Source: an uncultured Corynebacterium sp.
GTDB taxonomy: Bacteria; Actinomycetota; Actinomycetes; Mycobacteriales; Mycobacteriaceae
Reading direction: 5' to 3'
Assembly (NCBI GenBank): GCA_946223355.1
Contig: CAMIPB010000005.1
Coordinates: 28,366-92,365, forward strand
DNA length: 64,000 nucleotides
Shown: positions 59,725-64,000 of the stretch, one piece after another
Position numbering within the stretch: position 1 is the first letter of the stretch
How the letters are laid out: the number at the start of each line of letters is the position of its first letter
Program-made: the position numbers and the translations under genes
The notes under the pieces: generated by a model
Told to the model about the DNA's origin: nothing
The model's input: only the letters and a program-made list of their open reading frames with translations
Database searches by the model: none

Positions 59725-60780
59725 TTAGGACAAACTCTGCTCCATAGACTTCAAGAGGTCATCCCAGGCGTCAACAAACTTTTCGACGCCCTCTTTTTCA
59801 AGCACCCGGAAAACATCAGCGGTATCGATGCCCACACCTTCTAGCTTGGCAAAGAATTCACGAGCCTCATCGCCCTTGCCGGTCAGAGTGTCTCCGCTCA
59901 GACCTCCTTCAGCCAAGGTGGCATCGATGGTTGCTTCTGGCATTGTGTTCACGGTGCCGGGGCCCGCGAGGTTGGTTACGTACATCGTGGATGGGTACTC
60001 AGGATTCTTCACGGACGTAGATGCCCACAGTGGTCGCTGTGCTGGGGACTCCTTCAAAAATAGGTCATAGGCCAGCTGGGCATTTGCGATAGCTGCCTGC
60101 CCCTTCAGCTTAAGAGCTTCTGGAGTGCCAATCTCGTCGAGTCGCTTGTCGATTTCAGAATCGACGCGAGAGATGAAAAAAGATGCGACTGAGTGGATTT
60201 TAGAGGTGTCCAGGCCTGCTTTTTCTGCGCGAGCAATGCCGTCTTTGAACGCGCCAATTACTTCCGCATAGCGGTCCACACTGAAAATTAGTGTGACGTT
60301 AACGCTGATGCCTTCAGCAAGAGCGTCGGCGATGGCTGGAAGGGAGTTGCCTACAGCTGGAATCTTAATCATGACGTTAGGACGATTTACCTGTGCCCAC
60401 AGCTGCTTAGCCTGCTTAAGAGTCGCGTCGCGGTCTTCGGAGATACGTGGATCAACCTCGATGGATACGTGACCATCTTTACCGTTAGTGGACTCGTAGA
60501 CCGGCATGAAAAGATCGCAAGCACGCTGGACATCATTAATTGCCAGCGCATACACGGCTTCGTCAACCGGCGTGCGTGCTTCCTTGAGCCGTGCAATTTC
60601 TGCGTCATAGGCATGGCCGGAGGTCATTGCCTTGGCAAAAATTGCGGGGTTGGTCGTGACGCCCACGATAGACTTGGTATCAATGATTTCTGCAAGATTC
60701 CCGGAATCCAGGCGCTCGCGTGAGAGATCATCCAACCAGGTGGAAGTGCCAATTTCGGCAAGAGTATCGATGTGAGTCAT
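59725..60780 (-). CDS. tal: Transaldolase
   Basis: 351 residues, the longer TAL-type (subfamily with tkt partner). Seen: STWLDDLSRERLDSG near 13, GVTTNPAIFAKAMTSG near 45, MIKIPAVGNSLPAI near 128 (Schiff-base Lys), and YVTNLAGPGTVNTMPEAT near 266. ATG 60778-60780 is used; a start seven codons earlier would overlap the tkt end and lacks a ribosome site. It lies between tkt and zwf, four bases after tkt. Confidence 0.96.
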   Translation of the reverse strand: MTHIDTLAEIGTSTWLDDLSRERLDSGNLAEIIDTKSIVGVTTNPAIFAKAMTSGHAYDAEIARLKEARTPVDEAVYALAINDVQRACDLFMPVYESTNGKDGHVSIEVDPRISEDRDATLKQAKQLWAQVNRPNVMIKIPAVGNSLPAIADALAEGISVNVTLIFSVDRYAEVIGAFKDGIARAEKAGLDTSKIHSVASFFISRVDSEIDKRLDEIGTPEALKLKGQAAIANAQLAYDLFLKESPAQRPLWASTSVKNPEYPSTMYVTNLAGPGTVNTMPEATIDATLAEGGLSGDTLTGKGDEAREFFAKLEGVGIDTADVFRVLEKEGVEKFVDAWDDLLKSMEQSLS

Positions 60781-60784
60781 GAAC

Positions 60785-62908
60785 CTAGTTCTCTTTCTCA
60801 TTGTTGACTAACGACAGTGATGCTTGGGCTGCCTCGTACACGGCGTCGGCAGTGATGCCGAACTTGTCAAAGAGTTCTTCTGCTGGTGCGGATGCGCCGA
60901 AGTGCTCTAGGGATACGTTGCGGCCAAAGGTCCCGGTGTAGCGATGCCACGGCATAGCGACGCCCGCTTCGACGGACACGCGAGCGCGTACAGCTGGAGG
61001 CAGTACCTCATCTTTGTACGATGCGTCTTGATCTTCGAACCATTCCAAACAAGGCGCAGATACCACGCGCGTCGGCGTGCCCTCGGACTCCAAGCGCTTG
61101 GCAGCTTCCACAGCTAGCTGGACTTCAGAGCCTGAGGCTAGAAGGACAACCTCTGGCTGGCCATTTGAGGCCTCGACCAAAATATAAGCGCCCTTTCGTA
61201 CTCCGTCGCGCGCCTTTTCCTTCGTGCCTTCCAAAACTGGGACATTCTGGCGGGTGAGGCATAGGCCCTTCGGCGCTGCAGGTGCTTCAAGGGACGCGGC
61301 CCAGGCCTGAGCAGTTTCATTTGCATCAGCTGGACGGATAACCGCTAAGTTTGGAATCGCACGCAACGCAGCCAAGGTCTCTACCGGTTGATGGGTTGGG
61401 CCGTCTTCGCCTAGCCCGATGGAGTCGTGTGTCCAAACGTACGTGGTGTCTGTAGACATCAAGGCACCCAGACGAACTGCCGGGTACATGTACTCAGAGA
61501 AGATGAGGAAGGTACCGGCGTAGGGGCGGGTAGGGCCGTGTAGAGAAATACCGTTGAGAATTGCTGACATCGCGTGCTCACGGATTCCGAAGTGCAAGTT
61601 GCGGCCATATGGCTGCGCATTCCAGGTTTCGGTGGAGATAGATACCGGGCCGAAGGAGTCAGCACCTTCGATGACGGTGTTATTAGACCCGGCAAGATCC
61701 GCGGAACCGCCCCACATTTCAGGGAGCTTGGCAGCGAGTGCCTGAATAGCCTTCGCAGAAGCCTTACGGGTTGCAACGCCCTTTTCGTCGGCATCCCACG
61801 TTGGAAGATCCGCGTCAAAATCTGAAGGAAGCTCGCGTGCCTGAAGGCGATCAAATAAGGCTTTGTTCTCAGGATTTGCATGTGCCCAAGCGTCAAACTT
61901 CTCTTGCCACGCAGCTTCCTTTTCTTGGCCACGTTCAACAAGCTGGCGGGTGTGCGCAAGGATTTCCTCGTCGATCTGGAAAGATTTTTGAGGATCGAAA
62001 TCCAGGATTTCTTTGACTGCAGCAACTTCATCGTCGCCTAATGCCGCACCGTGCGAGGCGCCAGTATTCATCTTGTTCGGCGCTGGATAACCGATGACGG
62101 TTTTTACGCGAATGAAGCTAGGACGCATGGTGTCAGCTTTCGCTGCTTCCACGGCCTCGAGAATTGCTTTAGTATCTTCACCGGATTCGACCGTGAGTAC
62201 TTGCCACCCATAAGCCTCATAGCGTGCTGAAACGTCTTCTTGGAAGGCGATGTCTGTGTGATCCTCAATAGAAATCTTGTTGTCGTCCCAGAAGACGATG
62301 AGATTACCCAACTGTTGAGTGCCTGCCAAGGAGGAAGCTTCAGCGGTGACTCCTTCTTGCACATCACCGTCAGATGCAATGACGTAAATGAAGTGATCGA
62401 AAGGCGATTCACCTGCGGGAGTTTCGGGGTCGAACATGCCGCGTTCACGGCGAGCTGCCATCGCCATACCTACTGAAGAAGCCAAGCCCTGTCCCAGCGG
62501 CCCAGTGGTAATCTCGACACCCTTGGTGTGGTGCACCTCGGGGTGGCCTGGCGTAAGCGAGCCCCAAGTGCGCAATGCCTTGAGATCTTCCATTTCTAAA
62601 CCGAAACCGCCCAAGAACAATTGGATGTACTGGGTTAGGGAAGAGTGTCCTACAGACAGTACGAAACGGTCGCGTCCCACCCAGTCGACGTTCGTCGGGT
62701 TATGGTTGAGCACCTTTTGGTACAAGGTGTATGCGAGCGGCGCCAAGCTCATCGCGGTACCGGGGTGGCCTGAACCGCAGTTTTGTACGGCGTCAGCTGC
62801 GAGCACACGAACCGTATCAATCGCTCGGGTGTCCGCTTCAACCCATTCAGCGGGGTAGCGGCGAACCGTCTTTGTTGCGAGTTCTTCAGGGAGATTAATT
62901 TCGGTCAC
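60785..62908 (-). CDS. tkt: Transketolase
   Basis: 707 residues from GTG 62906-62908. Thiamine diphosphate enzyme of the non-oxidative pentose phosphate pathway. Seen: NCGSGHPGTAMSLAPL near residue 46, GPLGQGLASSVGMAMA near 118, the ThDP motif ASDGDVQEGVTAEASSL near 158 with FWDDNKISIEDH, and the pyrimidine domain GIREHAMSAILNGISLHG near 447 and HDSIGLGEDGPTHQP near 481. AAGAAAG is eight bases before this GTG; a start six codons earlier has no such site. First gene of tkt-tal-zwf-opcA-pgl. Confidence 0.97.
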   Translation of the reverse strand: MTEINLPEELATKTVRRYPAEWVEADTRAIDTVRVLAADAVQNCGSGHPGTAMSLAPLAYTLYQKVLNHNPTNVDWVGRDRFVLSVGHSSLTQYIQLFLGGFGLEMEDLKALRTWGSLTPGHPEVHHTKGVEITTGPLGQGLASSVGMAMAARRERGMFDPETPAGESPFDHFIYVIASDGDVQEGVTAEASSLAGTQQLGNLIVFWDDNKISIEDHTDIAFQEDVSARYEAYGWQVLTVESGEDTKAILEAVEAAKADTMRPSFIRVKTVIGYPAPNKMNTGASHGAALGDDEVAAVKEILDFDPQKSFQIDEEILAHTRQLVERGQEKEAAWQEKFDAWAHANPENKALFDRLQARELPSDFDADLPTWDADEKGVATRKASAKAIQALAAKLPEMWGGSADLAGSNNTVIEGADSFGPVSISTETWNAQPYGRNLHFGIREHAMSAILNGISLHGPTRPYAGTFLIFSEYMYPAVRLGALMSTDTTYVWTHDSIGLGEDGPTHQPVETLAALRAIPNLAVIRPADANETAQAWAASLEAPAAPKGLCLTRQNVPVLEGTKEKARDGVRKGAYILVEASNGQPEVVLLASGSEVQLAVEAAKRLESEGTPTRVVSAPCLEWFEDQDASYKDEVLPPAVRARVSVEAGVAMPWHRYTGTFGRNVSLEHFGASAPAEELFDKFGITADAVYEAAQASLSLVNNEKEN

Positions 62909-62950
62909 GTTAGCTGCTTTCTTCACACGAAGTTCATTCTTACTTTTCCT

Positions 62951-62956
62951 AGTCTA
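62951..62956 (-). promoter_or_regulatory. Candidate -10 element of the tkt operon
   Basis: On the minus strand TAGACT lies 43-48 bases before the tkt GTG at 62908. The region is A/T rich around it. No -35 is convincing (TATCAA at 18 bases spacing). Confidence 0.4.
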
Positions 62957-63010
62957 ATGATTTTGAAACACTTGTTGATACGCAATTGTCGGTTTGGGGG
63001 TACGAACTTG

Positions 63011-63016
63011 TAGACT
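63011..63016 (+). promoter_or_regulatory. Candidate -10 element of ctaB
   Basis: TAGACT lies 88 bases before the ctaB start, with TTGTCG (62986-62991) 19 bases upstream. It is followed directly by the hairpin at 63027-63050. Confidence 0.4.
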
Positions 63017-63026
63017 GGCATGCGGT

Positions 63027-63050
63027 GGGCGCCTTAAGCGCCTTATTTTT
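63027..63050 (+). terminator. Terminator-like hairpin in the ctaB leader
   Basis: GGCGC (63028-63032) pairs with GCGCC (63038-63042) around CTTAA, with an outer G-U pair, and TTATTTTT follows. It lies between the candidate promoter and the ctaB start and could be an attenuator. It also contains the near-tandem repeat GCGCCTTA-A-GCGCCTTA. Confidence 0.5.
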
Positions 63051-63103
63051 GGTTATGCCCTTTTGATACTTGTCGCTGTTAACGCGGCTGGAGGAGTTTT
63101 CCC

Positions 63104-64000
63104 TTGGAGACAATCAAGGCCTACTTTGCGCTGACGAAGCCTAGGATCATTGAACTCCTTTTGGTAGCAGCTATCCCGGCGATGCTGCAGGCTCAGCGCG
63201 GTGTTGAAGCCGTAGCGGATAATATTTGGCTTATTATTGCCACCATTTTTGGTGGTTGGATGGGAGCAGCCGCCGCCCATACGTTCAACATGGTGGTGGA
63301 CTATGACTTAGACCAGAAGATGCAGCGTACACGTGCGCGGCCTTTGGTTCGCTCCAAGATCACAAAACGATCGGCCACGATTTTTGCCTGGACTTTGCTC
63401 ACTATCTCGGTGATGTGGATGATCTTCCTCACTAACTCCTGGTTAGCGGCGCTGTTCATTATCATCACCAACGCATTTTACGTCTTCGTCTACTCAAAGT
63501 GGCTGAAGATGCGCACCACACAAAATATCGTATGGGGAGGTCTCGCAGGCTGCATGCCCGCCATGGTCGGTTGGGCCGTTATTCGAGACAATGCTCCAGC
63601 TGGTGAACCCGATTACTGGTGGCAAGCAGTTGTACTGTTTTTGATCATCTTCTTTTGGACCCCACCTCACACCTGGGCATTGGCAATGAAGTATAAAGAG
63701 GACTACCGCAAGGCGGGCGTTCCTATGCTTCCTGTGGTGGCCGAAGAACACGAGGTTACCCGTCAGATTCTTTGGTACACGGTGGGCACAATCTTGACCT
63801 CGTTCGCCATTATTCCCGCCGCGAGCTGGATTTATCTCGTTTCAGCAATAGTCTCCGGCGCAATCTTTATCTTGCTGGCTTGGAAATTGCATGAAGGAGT
63901 AAAGAAGGGCATTCCAGTAAAGCCAATGCGTTTGTTCATCTACTCCAATAACTACTTGTCCGTGCTTTTTATCGGCTTGTCTGTTGATGCCGTTTTAGGT
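63104..64000 (+). CDS. ctaB: Protoheme IX farnesyltransferase (heme O synthase), cut by window end
   Basis: The first 299 codons are in the window and the frame is open to the last base. It attaches farnesyl to heme b for cytochrome aa3 oxidase. Polytopic UbiA-type prenyltransferase: start LETIKAYFALTKPRIIELLL, then the first Asp-rich motif NMVVDYDLDQKMQRTRARPL near residue 65, and YKEDYRKAGVPMLPVV near 190 for the second. Start TTG 63104 is supported by GGAGGAG (63090-63096) seven bases upstream. Divergent from tkt, the same as in C. glutamicum. Confidence 0.95.
   Translation, partial: METIKAYFALTKPRIIELLLVAAIPAMLQAQRGVEAVADNIWLIIATIFGGWMGAAAAHTFNMVVDYDLDQKMQRTRARPLVRSKITKRSATIFAWTLLTISVMWMIFLTNSWLAALFIIITNAFYVFVYSKWLKMRTTQNIVWGGLAGCMPAMVGWAVIRDNAPAGEPDYWWQAVVLFLIIFFWTPPHTWALAMKYKEDYRKAGVPMLPVVAEEHEVTRQILWYTVGTILTSFAIIPAASWIYLVSAIVSGAIFILLAWKLHEGVKKGIPVKPMRLFIYSNNYLSVLFIGLSVDAVLG

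Noticed and set aside
1..64000. CRISPR arrays, tRNA/rRNA genes, insertion sequences, prophage or defence island
   Set aside because: Looked for regularly spaced repeats, tRNA-like cloverleaf boxes, transposase motifs and terminal inverted repeats; none was seen by eye. A dedicated search could still find a small element.

Overview
This window is a gene-dense stretch of core chromosome from a mid-GC Corynebacterium (Actinomycetota, Mycobacteriales). The genus call rests on gene order and gene content: the tkt-tal-zwf-opcA-pgl cluster with OpcA, divergent from ctaB; an mIHF-type host factor next to gmk-rpoZ-coaBC-metK-priA-fmt; the ribH / PH-domain protein / uvrC-rapZ-yvcK-whiA-gapA-pgk-tpiA run; frequent GTG and TTG starts; and a perfect McbR-type operator before metK. 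The species cannot be fixed from the sequence; the C. ammoniagenes/casei group is a low-confidence guess. I see no rRNA, tRNA, insertion sequence, phage, CRISPR array or biosynthetic cluster. This is mostly housekeeping DNA.

Layout. 1-1430: tail of an MBL-fold hydrolase gene and hisS. 1443-6513: a minus-strand block between hisS and aspS, holding sdaA, an FMN reductase / luciferase-like monooxygenase pair, a HEPN-like/CBS fusion and a YpfJ-type zinc peptidase. This is the most accessory-looking part of the window. 6613-15483: aspS, an APH-like kinase, rarA, alaS, ruvX, mltG. 15520-20203: shikimate genes aroE, aroC, aroK, aroB, aroQ with a small prepilin peptidase among them. 20290-23439: pepQ, efp, nusB, ppk2. 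23497-26009 (minus): two overlapping YbjN-domain genes and a TIGR01777 epimerase. 26138-34413: the complete UMP operon pyrR-pyrB-pyrC-carA-carB-pyrF, with a candidate PyrR-controlled leader. 34706-43220: mihF, gmk, rpoZ, coaBC, metK, priA, fmt, rsmB. 43244-48033: rpe, ribD, ribE, ribBA, ribH and a PH-domain membrane protein. 48062-52970: uvrC, rapZ, yvcK, whiA. 53056-56498: gapA, pgk, tpiA, secG. 56548-62908 (minus): pgl, opcA, zwf, tal, tkt. 63104-64000: ctaB, cut by the window end.

How the genes work together. The aro genes turn 3-dehydroquinate precursors into chorismate; pyr/car make UMP; rib genes make riboflavin from ribulose-5-phosphate (supplied through rpe) and GTP. The gap-pgk-tpi block is lower glycolysis, and tkt-tal-zwf-opcA-pgl is the oxidative and non-oxidative pentose phosphate pathway, the main NADPH source. 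No gene-free stretch exceeds 300 bases; the longest (34414-34705) holds a terminator, a promoter and a possible 24-codon ORF.

Observations most worth a second look: the HEPN-like/CBS fusion with an R-x4-H motif (4816-5541); the dyads upstream of the LLM monooxygenase; the PyrR-type leader that can occlude the pyrR Shine-Dalgarno; the McbR operator overlapping the coaBC stop; the small ORF before mihF; the attenuator-like hairpin in the ctaB leader; and the absence of ppc between tpiA and secG.
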